A stretch of 64,000 nucleotides of DNA from a virus: positions 26,008 through 90,007 of the IMG/VR virus record IMGVR_UViG_3300022746_000019. One strand, written 5' to 3'. Numbering within the stretch: position 1 is the stretch's first letter; the number at the start of each line of letters is the position of its first letter. Of the stretch, positions 49,152 to 59,295 are shown piece after piece. A program made the position numbers and the translations under genes. The notes beneath the pieces are model-generated. The model was given only the letters and a program-made list of their open reading frames with translations. It was not told where the DNA came from and searched no databases.

Positions 49152-50205
49152 TACCGTCCAACGCCTCTCGGTAGTACTTCAAGTTTATTTGAATACGCTC
49201 ATCATTTGGGGCTAAAATGGCCGCCCGTTCCCCGTATTCAACTGCTTTAGAGGCGTCGCCTAAATGATACGCGGCAAGCGCGGACAAATCGTATGGAAGT
49301 TCTCCCCATGCCCATGCCTCATTAATGTAGACAAGCGGCTTCTCAGTGATTGACAGAGCGGCCTCGCCCGCCATCAGGCATTCCGCCCAATTCCCCATAT
49401 CGTGATGGTACCGCGCCAGTTCAACCAACGGTTCTCTGAGGTGCGGCGCTTCCTCACAAGCAGTGGTTAAGTGCTCAAGTGTGTACTGTAGTTCACACTT
49501 TGCTAGGTATCGGTAGGCGGCAGATCGCTCTGCGTCCCACTTTGCTGTGGGGAGTTCGAGATACCGCCTAAATTCTCTGGCAGCCTCATCTGTGCGACCA
49601 TAAAAGAATAACTCTCGGGCGAAGTAGAACGCATTACGGTCATCGGATGGGTCTTCTCGAACTGACAACTCGAGCAGGGGCAGGTATTGACTCCGGGGCT
49701 TCGATGAATCCGCATGATGGTGGATTTCCATGGAAATCCAGTCCTGCACCTCTTCCTGACCGTATGACACCAACACCTCGTGAACGGGGTGCTTCCAACG
49801 ATAACCAATGCGACTGTGGATTTTGTCGCCACCGTATTGGAGACCGGGTGATCCGTCAGGATTCCATGACCATGTGTATTTGTATCGTGGGCGAGTAACT
49901 CCCGGCTTTACGGCCTCTAGGGTATCGCGCCAACCGTCTACCAATACCTCGTCCATATCAAGGGCGATGCAGTAGTCAATGTCGATGGGCAAAGCCGCTA
50001 AAGCGGCATTTCGTGCATCATCGAACCGGAAGGGCGATACCCGTAGAGGTACTACATTGATGCCGAGAGACTCGGCCAGTTCTACCGTCTTGTCTGTAGA
50101 GCCTGTGTCTGCAATCAGCAGGTAATCTGCGGCCTTTGCGGAATCATGCCAGGCTTGTACAAATTGCTCCTCATTGAGGGCAATCGTGTAGACGGCAATC
50201 TTCAT
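49120..50205 (-). CDS. Family 2 glycosyltransferase with TPR-like tail
   Basis: A 361-residue enzyme: MKIAVYTIALNEEQFVQAWH, LLIADTGSTDKTVELAESLG, DIDYCIALDMDEVLVDGWRD (DxD at about 90), then helical repeats (SVREDPSDDRNAFYFARELF; ALAAYHLGDASKAVEYGERA) like TPR. It is the GT-A 'beta-glycosyltransferase' group fused to a TPR scaffold. It probably glycosylates virion proteins, with the Thr-rich collagen-like fibres an obvious candidate, or the host surface. It lies in the fibre module and is duplicated as a fragment 2 kb upstream. Confidence 0.85.
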   Translation of the reverse strand: MKIAVYTIALNEEQFVQAWHDSAKAADYLLIADTGSTDKTVELAESLGINVVPLRVSPFRFDDARNAALAALPIDIDYCIALDMDEVLVDGWRDTLEAVKPGVTRPRYKYTWSWNPDGSPGLQYGGDKIHSRIGYRWKHPVHEVLVSYGQEEVQDWISMEIHHHADSSKPRSQYLPLLELSVREDPSDDRNAFYFARELFFYGRTDEAAREFRRYLELPTAKWDAERSAAYRYLAKCELQYTLEHLTTACEEAPHLREPLVELARYHHDMGNWAECLMAGEAALSITEKPLVYINEAWAWGELPYDLSALAAYHLGDASKAVEYGERAAILAPNDERIQINLKYYREALDGNARIPSGGSV

Positions 50206-50240
50206 GTAGTAGTCCGTAAATGTTGGGTTTCCCCAGCTGA

Positions 50241-50471
50241 TTATTCAGCGGCGGGGAGGGAGGCCAGTTCAGCCTGATGGGTAGCGATTGCTGCCGAGAT
50301 GGTAGCGATTGCTGCCTCAGATGCTGCAACTGCTTCTTCCTGACCAAGGGCTTCTGCAGCCTTCTTGTTCAGTTCGTGCTGCCAGCCCTCGTGAGCAAAG
50401 CCAGCAATGCGGGCTTCAAGAATCTGGCGCTTTTCTTCGGGGGAGAGCAGCGCTCCAAAATCGATTGACAT
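50241..50471 (-). CDS. Helical microprotein, 76 aa (paralogue A)
   Basis: LLSPEEKRQILEARIAGFAH, EGWQHELNKKAAEALGQEEA, VAASEAAIATISAAIATHQA. Helical throughout. Shares the 'LL.PE.KR.I...R...FA...YQHE.N....EA.G.E' order with the 81-aa gene at 51542. Each copy stands directly before a glycosyltransferase gene or fragment, so the pair was duplicated. Role unknown; possibly a partner or chaperone. Confidence 0.7.
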   Translation of the reverse strand: MSIDFGALLSPEEKRQILEARIAGFAHEGWQHELNKKAAEALGQEEAVAASEAAIATISAAIATHQAELASLPAAE

Positions 50472-50509
50472 ATGGTTTCCTTAAACTAGTTTAGGCGTTA
50501 GCCAGTGGG

Positions 50510-50517
50510 TAATTATA
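50510..50517 (-). promoter_or_regulatory. -10-like TATAATTA before the paralogue A gene
   Basis: TATAATTA on the minus strand, preceded by G, ends 39 bases before the ATG at 50471. It is the third copy of this element and also lacks a -35. It sits just after the fibre fragment ends (stop at 50524). Confidence 0.45.
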
Positions 50518-50523
50518 CATTAT

Positions 50524-51354
50524 TTAGGCCCAGTTACCTGCAATATTTGTTGCTGTACCTACACCTAATTTTTGTATCTCAATATATGAACCAGCCTGCA
50601 TGTAGGCTCCAGCGTTTGAAGCAGCGGTACAAATAAACTGGGGGGTAAACGTGCTAGCCAAGGTTGCGTTAGTAACAAAATACCCATCAACTTCAATTAC
50701 CCATGCGCCACCAGTTCCTGATGGAACTACTGTGGAAGCAGCATTTGTTGCATAATATCCCTGATATGTAACAACTGTTCCAGGGGATTGTGGGTATGTT
50801 TTGAAAGAATATTTGAAAGTTGTCGGCGCATTGCTAAAAGCAAATCCAATATTAATTGCACCCGCAGTTCCGTTATATGTAAATGAGCAATAATATTTTG
50901 CCTTAAATCGGTAAAGTTTACTGTACTCAAGTGAAGTCAGAACGTCATTTGCTGCAGCGAAAACGTTTTGCGTAGTATTAGCAGATGAGGTTGGGTTGTT
51001 GGCTTGTGAAAAAACCATTTGTGGCGCTTGAAGCAGACCAGAGCCAGCCTGATTCGCTGACGTCGCTCCTGCAGTAGGGTTAAATGCTAAAAGGTTATCT
51101 CCATTATATTGAATAGAACCACCGCTGGTATAGCCAACATAATTGCTATAAAAGTGCAGTGGAGAACTTAAGTATATTGGGCCACCACCGCCATTGGATA
51201 TTGAATTTGAACTAACATTAAGCGGAGAACCTAAAATAATACCAAGTGTACTTGGACTGCCAATGGTGATATTTCCATTTGAAGTTCCACCAGCACCAGC
51301 ACGTATAGTTACATCGCCGCCAGAGCCGCGTTGCGGGCCATATCGAATCGCCAA
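50524..51354 (-). CDS. AT-rich tail fibre fragment, 5'-truncated
   Basis: An open frame of 276 codons from a TTG (51354) with no ribosome site, overlapping the glycosyltransferase fragment. Beta-rich sequence with NGNITIGSPSTLGIILGSPL and NLLAFNPTAGATSANQAGSG, typical of fibre interiors, ending LGVGTATNIAGNWA. Its first real residues (GSGGDVTIRAGAGGTS) look like the middle of a fibre. Base composition is clearly lower in G+C: 45%, 32% and 40% in three 60-base lines I counted, against 67% in a line 300 bases upstream. It is therefore probably the 3' end of an imported fibre gene joined by recombination; function is doubtful without a proper start. Confidence 0.6.
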   Translation of the reverse strand: MAIRYGPQRGSGGDVTIRAGAGGTSNGNITIGSPSTLGIILGSPLNVSSNSISNGGGGPIYLSSPLHFYSNYVGYTSGGSIQYNGDNLLAFNPTAGATSANQAGSGLLQAPQMVFSQANNPTSSANTTQNVFAAANDVLTSLEYSKLYRFKAKYYCSFTYNGTAGAINIGFAFSNAPTTFKYSFKTYPQSPGTVVTYQGYYATNAASTVVPSGTGGAWVIEVDGYFVTNATLASTFTPQFICTAASNAGAYMQAGSYIEIQKLGVGTATNIAGNWA

Positions 51355-51527
51355 GGCGTGATGTTGACCGAAACAACAGTGACCCCAAGGGACTCCGCCA
51401 GTTCTACCGTCTTGTCTGTCGAACCTGTGTCCGCGATGAGGATGACGTCAGCCTCTCGGGCCGACGCCACCCATCGCTCGACGAACTGCTCCTCATTCAG
51501 AGCAATCGTGTAAACCGCTACTTTCAT
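51309..51527 (-). pseudogene. Glycosyltransferase 5' fragment (72 aa)
   Basis: MKVAVYTIALNEEQFVERWV, ILIADTGSTDKTVELAESLG and WRFDMARNAALAAM, then a stop. It matches residues 1-70 of the 361-aa glycosyltransferase (MKIAVYTIALNEEQFVQAWH...RFDDARNAALAAL), but stops where that protein goes on to its DMDE motif. The break falls in GGCTCTGGCGGCGATG, shared by both partner sequences, so it is a microhomology junction. It lacks the catalytic DxD, so it is inactive unless it has another use. Confidence 0.85.
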
Positions 51528-51541
51528 GCCCTCAGGTGTCA

Positions 51542-51787
51542 CTACTCAGTAGGAGCGGGCTCTTCTGCCGGCAGCGAGTCGCGCTCTGCTTCGTGGACGT
51601 TGATCGCCTTTTCAAGTTCAGCAAGGGCGGCATTCGACTCATTCGCGAGGTTCTCATCGCCGGTGGCTTCAGCAACACGGAGGTTGATCTCGTGCTGGTA
51701 GGCGGTAGCCGCAAACTGGGTAAGTCGCTGCGCGATGATGTTGCGCTTCTGTTCCGGCGTGAGCAGGTTGGTGTAATCAATAGCCAT
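51542..51787 (-). CDS. Helical microprotein, 81 aa (paralogue B)
   Basis: Start at the ATG at 51787. MAIDYTNLLTPEQKRNIIAQ, RLTQFAATAYQHEINLRVAE, ATGDENLANESNAALAELEK, then an acidic Pro-rich end. Paralogue of the 76-aa gene at 50241. It lies directly before the glycosyltransferase fragment, the same gene order as the intact pair. Confidence 0.7.
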   Translation of the reverse strand: MAIDYTNLLTPEQKRNIIAQRLTQFAATAYQHEINLRVAEATGDENLANESNAALAELEKAINVHEAERDSLPAEEPAPTE

Positions 51788-51862
51788 TTCTGGGTATTCC
51801 AATCAGTTCTTGAAGTCGTGGTTGCCCCTCAAACTTTACGAGGCAGTCACGAAGAGTAGGCC

Positions 51863-52705
51863 CTAAACCGCGGGTGTATTTACCTTTTCAAGAGCGTACC
51901 GGTAAACATCAACATCCAGACTGTTCAAGTCATACACCCGAGCCCGCTCAGCGTCAGTAAGCAGGGCCTTGAGGCCTTCCGTTGTCCAAACAGTGCCGCC
52001 GGCATCAGTGTAGAACCCAAAATTGAAGAAGGGATTGCCACCTGCTTTATCGGCCAGCGCGGCCTTGAAATCAGTCTCGATGTCGAGGTTGTAGTTGTCC
52101 CTGAACCACGTCATGACGCGGGATGTGAAGTCTGCGTGGTTTTCTGTGGTCCCAAGGAGATTCACCCTGTCGAGGGTGTCATACGCCTTGCTTAATGAGG
52201 TGTTGTCCGTCAAGTACCAACTCTTGTAGTAGTCCTTGGAAACGTCCGCACGTTTGAGGGGGATGTCTGTGCCATCCTCCCAGAACGGCGACACATACAT
52301 GAGCCTGAAGATTGTGGGGTCTGTGCCGTTGGAAAGGAACCTAGTCATGAGGTTGTTCACGGGGTACTGGGTTTCCTCAAAGAGGTAGTACCGAAGAAGT
52401 TGTCCCATGTCCGCTGACGATGCATAGGGCTCGTACTTCTGCAGTTCCCCTTGCATCATCAACCAGATGAAACTGCTTACCACCCTGTCAAAAGGTTCTC
52501 GAACCAAGCAAGCCACATCGATGTCAGGGTTTTGGTCAATAGGGAGAGTTCCAAAATGCCCGTGGAGGTAGGCATGCTGGTCGAAGCCTTGGAATTGGAA
52601 CGGGGACGGGTAGGTAGGAATCCCGTGCTTGAAGAGGATATCTGAGATGGTCCTAATTCCAAGCCCCCCCGTTTTGGGGATATGCAGCATGTAAAGAGTT
52701 CTCAC
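51863..52705 (-). CDS. Sulfotransferase
   Basis: A 280-residue enzyme. HIPKTGGLGIRTI (residues 8-20) is the 5'-phosphosulfate loop and VREPFDRVVSSF (68-79) the 3'-phosphate site of PAPS-dependent sulfotransferases. It moves sulfate to a sugar or protein hydroxyl. It lies between two fibre-type structural genes, together with a glycosyltransferase, so a sulfated glycan on the virion or on the host wall is a reasonable idea. Substrate unknown. Confidence 0.85.
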   Translation of the reverse strand: MRTLYMLHIPKTGGLGIRTISDILFKHGIPTYPSPFQFQGFDQHAYLHGHFGTLPIDQNPDIDVACLVREPFDRVVSSFIWLMMQGELQKYEPYASSADMGQLLRYYLFEETQYPVNNLMTRFLSNGTDPTIFRLMYVSPFWEDGTDIPLKRADVSKDYYKSWYLTDNTSLSKAYDTLDRVNLLGTTENHADFTSRVMTWFRDNYNLDIETDFKAALADKAGGNPFFNFGFYTDAGGTVWTTEGLKALLTDAERARVYDLNSLDVDVYRYALEKVNTPAV

Positions 52706-52714
52706 TATTTAGTC

Positions 52715-53929
52715 CTACGCATACGTGTAGATCGAACTTGGAACGGACCCACTGGTCGGCGTGTAGGTGTTGGCAGCCCAACCAAAGGCAGACAGTACGT
52801 TACTCAGAACATAAGTTGATGCTCCGCTAAATGACGGGGTTTGGTCTGTCACGGTGTAGCCCGTGAAAGCGCTGTACGTCAGCGTGGTTCCGCCAAAGGA
52901 AACCGTACCGAATGTAGTCCCTGCCGGCTTCGATTTCGTTGTCAGGGTCGCGTAGTTGGAGATTACATCGCCCGTGGACGTGACCCCGACGGACGTGTAG
53001 CCGCCAGTAGCCGGGCTGAATACGTATGAGTTAGCCCATTGAACCACGCCAGATGTGTTCAATTTGAAAAGCGCGGATTCCCCAGATTTTGACAGTGGAA
53101 CAACATATGTGTTTCCAGATGAGTCAACTCCCAGTCCAGCACTGTACCCGGTCACATAGGTTGCCTTGGCAAATCGCTTTGACCATGCGACCGTTCGCGA
53201 GGTGCCAACCTTGGTTACGTCAGCATTGTTTTGAAGGTAGAGATTTCCGGAGGGATCAACAGCCATGGCGTAGACGGCCCCAGTACAAGAGTATTGATTT
53301 ACCAACGTGTTGCCCGTAGATGAAACCAGCAGTACCGCGCTACCCACACCAAGAACGCCTGACACCCACGCGTTCCCGCTTCCGTCGGCTACCACGCTAG
53401 TAGCCAAGCCGGTTCCGGCAGTTACTGCTGTTTGCAGTGATCCGTCGCTCTTAAGAACTGTGATGATGTACCAAGAGTCGGAATCTTTTGCGTCAACCGC
53501 ATGGTGGTTTGCCGTCACAATCAGTTTTGTAGACGACAGGTTCTCGACTCTAGGTCCGTACAAAGTAGAAGATGCGGCGTTGATAATGCTCGTGGTCTTC
53601 TTGGACCACTGCAGGGCTCCACTATGATTAAACATGGCCACGTACAGCATCGCTCCATCAGTGCCGACCACATACACGCCATTGGCGTCAGCAACTGCAG
53701 CCGTCGGGGCAAAGTTTGTGCTCTTTGACCACACGATTGCCCCGTCTTTACCCATCTTGACGAGGGTGTTTGAGCCGGTTACAGGCAGGTAATGATTGCC
53801 TGAAGAATCTTCCGCTGCGCCGACTCTAGCAACTGATGCCCGCATTGAATACGCCGCAAAATACTTGTTTGCAACAGCAGCAGTCGCCGCCTTAACGCTG
53901 CCGATAATCCCACCAAGAACGCCACTCAT
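52715..53929 (-). CDS. Beta-propeller-like structural protein
   Basis: A 404-residue protein with repeating blade-like units: DSSGNHYLPVTGSNTLVKMG, DANGVYVVGTDGAMLYVAMF, DGSGNAWVSGVLGVGSAVLL, DPSGNLYLQNNADVTKVGTS, DSSGNTYVVPLSKSGESALF. The 'D.SGN.Y....' motif at about 40-60-residue intervals is the SBBP/NHL-type propeller. A hydrophobic N-terminal helix (GVLGGIIGSVKAATAAVANK) may anchor it. It likely sits at the fibre tip and binds host polymers. The end (SFSGASTYVLSNVLSAFGWA) differs from the blades. Confidence 0.75.
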   Translation of the reverse strand: MSGVLGGIIGSVKAATAAVANKYFAAYSMRASVARVGAAEDSSGNHYLPVTGSNTLVKMGKDGAIVWSKSTNFAPTAAVADANGVYVVGTDGAMLYVAMFNHSGALQWSKKTTSIINAASSTLYGPRVENLSSTKLIVTANHHAVDAKDSDSWYIITVLKSDGSLQTAVTAGTGLATSVVADGSGNAWVSGVLGVGSAVLLVSSTGNTLVNQYSCTGAVYAMAVDPSGNLYLQNNADVTKVGTSRTVAWSKRFAKATYVTGYSAGLGVDSSGNTYVVPLSKSGESALFKLNTSGVVQWANSYVFSPATGGYTSVGVTSTGDVISNYATLTTKSKPAGTTFGTVSFGGTTLTYSAFTGYTVTDQTPSFSGASTYVLSNVLSAFGWAANTYTPTSGSVPSSIYTYA

Positions 53930-56900
53930 TAGGTCAGCCCGTTGCCGCTAATCATCCAAGAAGTGGAGGTGATCTTTACTGCAGTGGCCATGCCGTAGGG
54001 AGCCAACGTCCGAGATCCGGTGGTACCAGCGCCGGCTAGATACATCGTGTCGGTAGTGATGGCGATTGTCATGGTCGCTCCCGCGCCTGCAATGAAAGTA
54101 AGAGTGGTTCCCACCGGAAGAGCAAGGTTTGCATTGGAGTCAATAGTGACGGTGCGGGTCGCAGAAGCGTAGATGTGCTTTCCGGCGTCCGCCGCAACCA
54201 CGGTGTACGCGCCTGTTGTGGTCGAATTCTGCGGAAGTCCAAGGAAGCCAACCCCGTTTGCCGCCGTCGCTGTGGTGCCGCCGTTGGCCAACACGCTGGG
54301 GCCGATTGTCAGGGTGTCTGTTCCGGTCTGATCGATGTTGTCGAACAGGCCCTCTTCAACACCAGATGCTCCTGCACGGACGACGAGTTTGAGTGTGCCA
54401 GCGGTAGTGCCGTCACGGAAATAGAGTTTGGCAACGCCAGCACCGGGATTTGCTGCCGCCGCTGTCTGTTTCGTCAGGCGCACCTGACCGCCACTGTTCT
54501 CCTCAAACAACCGTCCGTATTGGTTGAATGTGTTGAACTGCGGTGATGTGAAGGAGCCTGCGCTGTCGACCTTGGCGAGCACTGTGCCAGTGGAATCGTG
54601 CCACTCTGTGAGATTCGCACTCTGCGATGCAAAGCCCTTGATGATTGAACCAATAGTGGTTGCGCTAGGTGCCTGAACGGCGAACCGCGTGGTGCTTATG
54701 TATCCCGAGTTGGCATACAGGCCGTTGCCAGCAGCAACATACGCATGGCCGTTGTTGTCAACAAACACAGTGTTTGTGCCAGCACCAGTCTGCACTGCAA
54801 GAATGTTGTTTACCTGACTGGCCGCACCACGAATAACCAGCGTCGGAGTAGCAGCAGACCGCGAAACAATCGAAGCCTGCGGGTAGGTGTATTGCGAACC
54901 TGCAACCGTCTGTGCGCCAGTAGTTGTATTGGCATACGAATACGAAGTTGATGTTGGTACTGCCGTGATTACATAGGTACCGTTGTAACCTGTCGGCGTT
55001 ACACCAGTGACGGTAACGAGGTCGCCTACTGCAAGGCCGTGTGCGACTGTCGTGGTGATTGTTGCGACGGTGCCTGTGCCAGAAGCTGCAGTCGTTGCAC
55101 CACCAACATACGCTTGAAGGGGTGTGGTTCCGCCGCTGTAAATCTGGGCATTGGCGGTGCGTCCACCGATGACAGTGCCAGCAGATGATTGATACTGAGC
55201 CAAGTCGCCGTACTGACCAGAGAACCCAACCTTTAGACCGAGTGCAATCTGCGTGGCTGACTGAGTAGTTGAAGTAATCGCTGCGAAAGCGGTAGAGCCG
55301 TAAGTAAAGCGACCAGCAGAATCTACGCTTGACAGCACCGTGCCGCTGTTGTTTGTCCACTGTTGGATGTCTGCCGTCTGAGATGCGGCAGCACGCAGAA
55401 TCCCTGTGACCTGAGTCGCGGTGGTACTGGAAGCGAAGAAGATTGATGCGCCGTTTACCGCATTAGCACCGACCGTGAGCCTGCCGCTAAAGGCTGCTTG
55501 ACCAGAGGCATTGATGAGACTGAGCACCGCGCCGCTGGAGTCCTGCCACTGAGTGAGGTCGGCCGTTTGAGATGCAGCAGCCTTGACGATGATGCCAACA
55601 CGGCTCACGTTATTGGTGGATGCAAAGAGCGATGCCGTGCTGGGATTGCCCGCAGGGGTACGCAAGTACAAAGAGCCGTCATTGCCGAAGCCGCTCAATA
55701 CGTTTCCGGCAATCTGACGAATGGAAAGAATGTCAACCGTATGACCGCTAACGCCAGACACTATGAGCGGAGTAACCGAAGTGCTTTGCGCGGTAATCGT
55801 GTGACCGCCAACCGTGAACGCATTAGCCGAACCCAACAACGCCAAACCAGTCGTCGGATGCACATGGTCAGCACGCGACACTTCGCCAGCCACACCAGCC
55901 GAAGCCGTACCAAGCGCGGACGGGCTAGACGAGCCATAGATAGACGAAGCCAACTTGGCGACAGTCACCGTGCCATCAGTCGGTGTGCGCGTATCAGACA
56001 GGCGCGAGTCGGTGGTGATGACAGCCGTGCCGGTCACCTGAGACGGGGCAACCGTCAATGCTGTCTGGTCAATGCCAATCGTCACATCACCCGACGTGCC
56101 GCCACCCGTAATCGGCGCGGACACATTCACCGACGTAATATCGCCAACCGTTGGGGTTGCCCACTTCACACCAGCCGACTGTGACGAATCTGCCGTCAAC
56201 ACCTGACCGTCAGTGCCCACATGGACGTTCTGCCACACCGACCCGTCACGGGCCAACAGATCACCCTTAGCCACCGACGTGATAGCCACATCATGCAGCT
56301 CATCCAACTCGTAGCCATTTTGCGGCGTAACAAAAATCAGACCATTGCCGGCATTGGCACGAAGGCACACACCGACAAACACCATGTGATTCGGCGCGGA
56401 CGGCTTCACATTCGTCATGCCACCCGGTGTAGCCGACAACCACAAAATGTCGCCAGGTGCATACGCCGACGTATTCACCTTCGACACCACACCACGGTTC
56501 ATCACAAACCCTGTGCCATTAGCCGTAATAGCCTCAGCAACAATGCCGAACGTCTTGGAAGAAGTCGCGTCAGAAGTATTGTAGGCACGCTTCACAGTCG
56601 GACGATCACCCTGCGCCCCATACAGGTACACAACTTCGCCCACATTCAACGTCGTCGATTCGGCATTAGTCACATACGTGATAACTTCCTGACCCAAAGC
56701 AATCGTCACATTGCCGCCACCAAGGCCAAGGTTCAGGGTTTGCTGACCATCCCAATACAATTTCGCAGCTGCCGACACCTGCGACGACAACGTGTCAAAG
56801 TTGATGGCACCAATACTGAAAGACTGGCTGGCATCACGCTGCACCACATAGTTTGCCATATCGGCAGAAGAAGCGTTGATGCCAATTACGGCGCTAGTTG

Positions 56901-57747
56901 GCGTACCAGTATTAGTGATAGGACCAGTAACGCCAACTACACCAGAAGACCCCGTAGGTCCGGCAGCGCCCGTTGCTCCTACGGGTCCCGTGGGACCCAT
57001 AGGGCCAGTCTCACCCGTAGCACCAGTGGGGCCAGTAACCGTTGAATCCGCGCCCGTTGCACCCGTAGGACCAGTAGGCCCTGTGGGGCCAACTTCTCCC
57101 TGAGGACCGGTAGGTCCAGTAGCGCCCGTAGGACCAGTCACACCTTGGATGCCTTGGGTGCCCGTAGGGCCAGTAGGACCAGTCGGTCCTGTGGGGCCCG
57201 TAGGTCCTGTTACGGTTGAATCCGCGCCAGTAGGTCCTACAGCACCTGTAGGACCTGTAGGACCCATGAGGCCCGTTGCTCCAGTGGGACCTGTAGGTCC
57301 TACAACACCTCTAGGCCCGGTCGGGCCTGTAGCTCCTGTAAGGCCATTTGGGCCTGTATGGCCAGTAGGACCTGTTGGTCCTGTAATGCCCTGTGCGCCA
57401 GTAGAGCCCGTAGGTCCTGTTGCTCCAGTAGGTCCAGTCTGCCCGCGGAGACCTTGCGGACCAGTAGCGCCGCGAGGACCCGTAGGTCCCGTGGGGCCAG
57501 TCACATTGGAAGCAGCGCCCGTCGGGCCGGTATCACCAATAGGTCCAGTCGGACCGACAGATCCTGTAGGTCCAGTGGGGCCAGTAGGGCCTTGCGCACC
57601 GCCTTGACCAGGTCCAATCTCAATGATGCTTGAGGGGGTGTCTGGTCCGGTTGGAGTGGTAATTGTGAGATTGATTGGTGCTACAGGCGTGACAACAATT
57701 GGTTCACACGTGCAAGGATTCGGGTTACATACGTTGCAACTAGTCAA
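53929..57747 (-). CDS. Long collagen-like tail fibre, 1272 aa
   Basis: The largest gene in the window. A short Cys-rich N-terminus ([20 protein letters not shown]) precedes a collagen block of about 230 residues with [10 protein letters not shown] repeats. Then domain [20 protein letters not shown] with [20 protein letters not shown], several near-identical beta modules ([20 protein letters not shown] and relatives), a [19 protein letters not shown] unit, and a terminal [20 protein letters not shown]. Four modules share the '[16 protein letters not shown]' pattern, so it grew by internal duplication. It is probably the major receptor-binding fibre. Confidence 0.85.
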   Translation of the reverse strand: MTSCNVCNPNPCTCEPIVVTPVAPINLTITTPTGPDTPSSIIEIGPGQGGAQGPTGPTGPTGSVGPTGPIGDTGPTGAASNVTGPTGPTGPRGATGPQGLRGQTGPTGATGPTGSTGAQGITGPTGPTGHTGPNGLTGATGPTGPRGVVGPTGPTGATGLMGPTGPTGAVGPTGADSTVTGPTGPTGPTGPTGPTGTQGIQGVTGPTGATGPTGPQGEVGPTGPTGPTGATGADSTVTGPTGATGETGPMGPTGPVGATGAAGPTGSSGVVGVTGPITNTGTPTSAVIGINASSADMANYVVQRDASQSFSIGAINFDTLSSQVSAAAKLYWDGQQTLNLGLGGGNVTIALGQEVITYVTNAESTTLNVGEVVYLYGAQGDRPTVKRAYNTSDATSSKTFGIVAEAITANGTGFVMNRGVVSKVNTSAYAPGDILWLSATPGGMTNVKPSAPNHMVFVGVCLRANAGNGLIFVTPQNGYELDELHDVAITSVAKGDLLARDGSVWQNVHVGTDGQVLTADSSQSAGVKWATPTVGDITSVNVSAPITGGGTSGDVTIGIDQTALTVAPSQVTGTAVITTDSRLSDTRTPTDGTVTVAKLASSIYGSSSPSALGTASAGVAGEVSRADHVHPTTGLALLGSANAFTVGGHTITAQSTSVTPLIVSGVSGHTVDILSIRQIAGNVLSGFGNDGSLYLRTPAGNPSTASLFASTNNVSRVGIIVKAAASQTADLTQWQDSSGAVLSLINASGQAAFSGRLTVGANAVNGASIFFASSTTATQVTGILRAAASQTADIQQWTNNSGTVLSSVDSAGRFTYGSTAFAAITSTTQSATQIALGLKVGFSGQYGDLAQYQSSAGTVIGGRTANAQIYSGGTTPLQAYVGGATTAASGTGTVATITTTVAHGLAVGDLVTVTGVTPTGYNGTYVITAVPTSTSYSYANTTTGAQTVAGSQYTYPQASIVSRSAATPTLVIRGAASQVNNILAVQTGAGTNTVFVDNNGHAYVAAGNGLYANSGYISTTRFAVQAPSATTIGSIIKGFASQSANLTEWHDSTGTVLAKVDSAGSFTSPQFNTFNQYGRLFEENSGGQVRLTKQTAAAANPGAGVAKLYFRDGTTAGTLKLVVRAGASGVEEGLFDNIDQTGTDTLTIGPSVLANGGTTATAANGVGFLGLPQNSTTTGAYTVVAADAGKHIYASATRTVTIDSNANLALPVGTTLTFIAGAGATMTIAITTDTMYLAGAGTTGSRTLAPYGMATAVKITSTSWMISGNGLT

Positions 57748-58798
57748 CGGTCACTCCCGAATCAACAAACACCTGACCCTTCACATAGGTGTGGGCCCAC
57801 GTGGAATCGGAATCGGATGTAATAAGCAAATCCCAATAAGCGCGCTGCGGCAGGTAGTCAGTATCTTTTGTGGTGAGGCTGAGTTTGATTGTCCCAGCTG
57901 CTCGGTCCAAGTACTCGATAGTGAAGGTTGCGTACAGTGACGGAGAATTCGGGTAGGTGCGAATCTGCGCTTTAGCCGTGTAACCAGTGAGGTCGAATGG
58001 GAAATCAAGCGTGAACTCGAACGAGTTGCCTTGCGTGAACACCAAATCGTAAATTTGAGCAGTAGTCGCTGCCGGCGTACGGCCGTAGAGGTCGTTCTGC
58101 AGGAAGATGCGCTCGGGGCGACGAGAATCATCGATTTCCTGAGCCAAGTAGACTGGCACGAGCTTGTTCGTGGTGCGGCTCACGCGACGAAGAGTTCCCA
58201 TTTCAATTCGCCAAAGGCCGACATTGAGGGCAGCGCAAAGGTCTTTGTACTGCTGCATACGCTGACCGATGATTCCAGTAAGTTGCTGGAAGCGCTGCGA
58301 TCGAGGAATGTGGACGCCGTCAGGGGCGATAATGTCAACATCGTATGACGCGTCAGTAGCCAATGCCCAGAGAGCCTCAATGGTAGAGAGGATGATAATT
58401 GGGTACTCTTCAACCGCCGGAATGCGGGCAATCGTCATAAGCGAACCAAAGGCGTCGCTCTTATTGTTGGTATGCTGCAAAACAGCCGTGTTGACGAATG
58501 TGCAAATTTCGTTATCGGTGAAATACCGCCACACAGACCCAGTAACTTCAATGACCGAGTTCACAGGCGGTGGGGTGACAAAATGGATGACGCCAAAGGT
58601 GTCTTCTAGGGTGTAGCCCGCCGGAGTAGGGACGGGCACACCATCTACCGTGACCAAAACTGTGGCTGCATCCACGGGCTTTACGGCAAGGGAAAACCTC
58701 GTGGTCAGACCATCCCCAGCAAACTCTTTTACAAACTGCTTGGGGCTGTCAGCGAGTTCCATGCGTACCCGGGAGACCAAATCGGTGAGGACAGCCAC
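57740..58798 (-). CDS. Fibre-anchoring or connector protein, 352 aa
   Basis: Opens [60 protein letters not shown]: the 'F.GDG.T..F....' pattern of many phage adaptor and fibre-base proteins. A helical middle ([20 protein letters not shown]) is followed by a beta end ([40 protein letters not shown]) like baseplate upper-protein domains. It overlaps the fibre gene by eight bases. It probably attaches the fibre to the particle. Confidence 0.68.
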   Translation of the reverse strand: MAVLTDLVSRVRMELADSPKQFVKEFAGDGLTTRFSLAVKPVDAATVLVTVDGVPVPTPAGYTLEDTFGVIHFVTPPPVNSVIEVTGSVWRYFTDNEICTFVNTAVLQHTNNKSDAFGSLMTIARIPAVEEYPIIILSTIEALWALATDASYDVDIIAPDGVHIPRSQRFQQLTGIIGQRMQQYKDLCAALNVGLWRIEMGTLRRVSRTTNKLVPVYLAQEIDDSRRPERIFLQNDLYGRTPAATTAQIYDLVFTQGNSFEFTLDFPFDLTGYTAKAQIRTYPNSPSLYATFTIEYLDRAAGTIKLSLTTKDTDYLPQRAYWDLLITSDSDSTWAHTYVKGQVFVDSGVTVD

Positions 58799-58859
58799 GT
58801 ATTACTCCTTAGCCCACTATCGGGTCAATGATGCCCTAAAACAGGCAAAAAATCCGCCC

Positions 58860-58889
58860 AAACGAAAAGCGGCGGGGTATACCCGCCGC
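58860..58889 (-). terminator. Terminator after the head module
   Basis: GCGGCGGG and CCCGCCGC pair perfectly with a five-base loop (58869-58889), followed on the minus strand by TTTTCGTTT. It directly follows the stop of the 121-aa gene at 58903 and ends the head-gene transcript before the fibre module. The remaining bases up to 58798 hold the AAGGAG site of the next gene. Confidence 0.9.
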
Positions 58890-58902
58890 CCTACGTCACT
58901 TG

Positions 58903-59268
58903 TTAGAGAGTGTTCGCCAAGTAACCCTTTGATGCAAGGTGGTTGGCAAGTTTGCGAGAAACTTCGTACTTCTTTCCCGCGATGAACGTGTAAAGGTTGC
59001 CCGCGCCATAGGTCATGGCTTCAATGGTCTCAACCGTACGGATAACGACGGTGTCGCTCTCAGCACCGACCTTGGTGGCCTGATCAACGACTACTGTCGT
59101 GGAGGCGGGGGAGGTAGCGTCAATGATTTCGTTTTCCTCGTCAATAATCGCCTGAGCGGTAGCGAGGGAAATTTCGTTTGCTCGCGCTTGAATCTGGTCG
59201 GCGTTCTGTGCCATCATTTCTTCGCGCTTACGCCCAGTGACGTCGCTGGGCTTTGCTTTTGTAGCCAT
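58903..59268 (-). CDS. Small structural protein, 121 aa
   Basis: An acidic helical N-terminus (VTGRKREEMMAQNADQIQAR; ATAQAIIDEENEIIDATSPA), then TVVIRTVETIEAMTYGAGNL YTFIAGKKYEVSRKLANHL. Basic end with a beta hairpin. Such proteins follow the capsid gene in many phages and may be head completion or decoration proteins. Not named further. Confidence 0.65.
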   Translation of the reverse strand: MATKAKPSDVTGRKREEMMAQNADQIQARANEISLATAQAIIDEENEIIDATSPASTTVVVDQATKVGAESDTVVIRTVETIEAMTYGAGNLYTFIAGKKYEVSRKLANHLASKGYLANTL

Positions 59269-59295
59269 TTGTTCTCCAATGTAGTAACTGCGGGA

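Noticed and set aside
51309-51354. Treating the 276-codon fibre frame as a complete gene
   Set aside because: Its TTG start lies inside the glycosyltransferase fragment, without a ribosome site, so it is reported as truncated instead.
55498-57607. Several long plus-strand frames over the large fibre gene
   Set aside because: Repeat-driven and composition-driven open frames; the minus-strand fibre has coherent modules and a start coupled to its neighbour.
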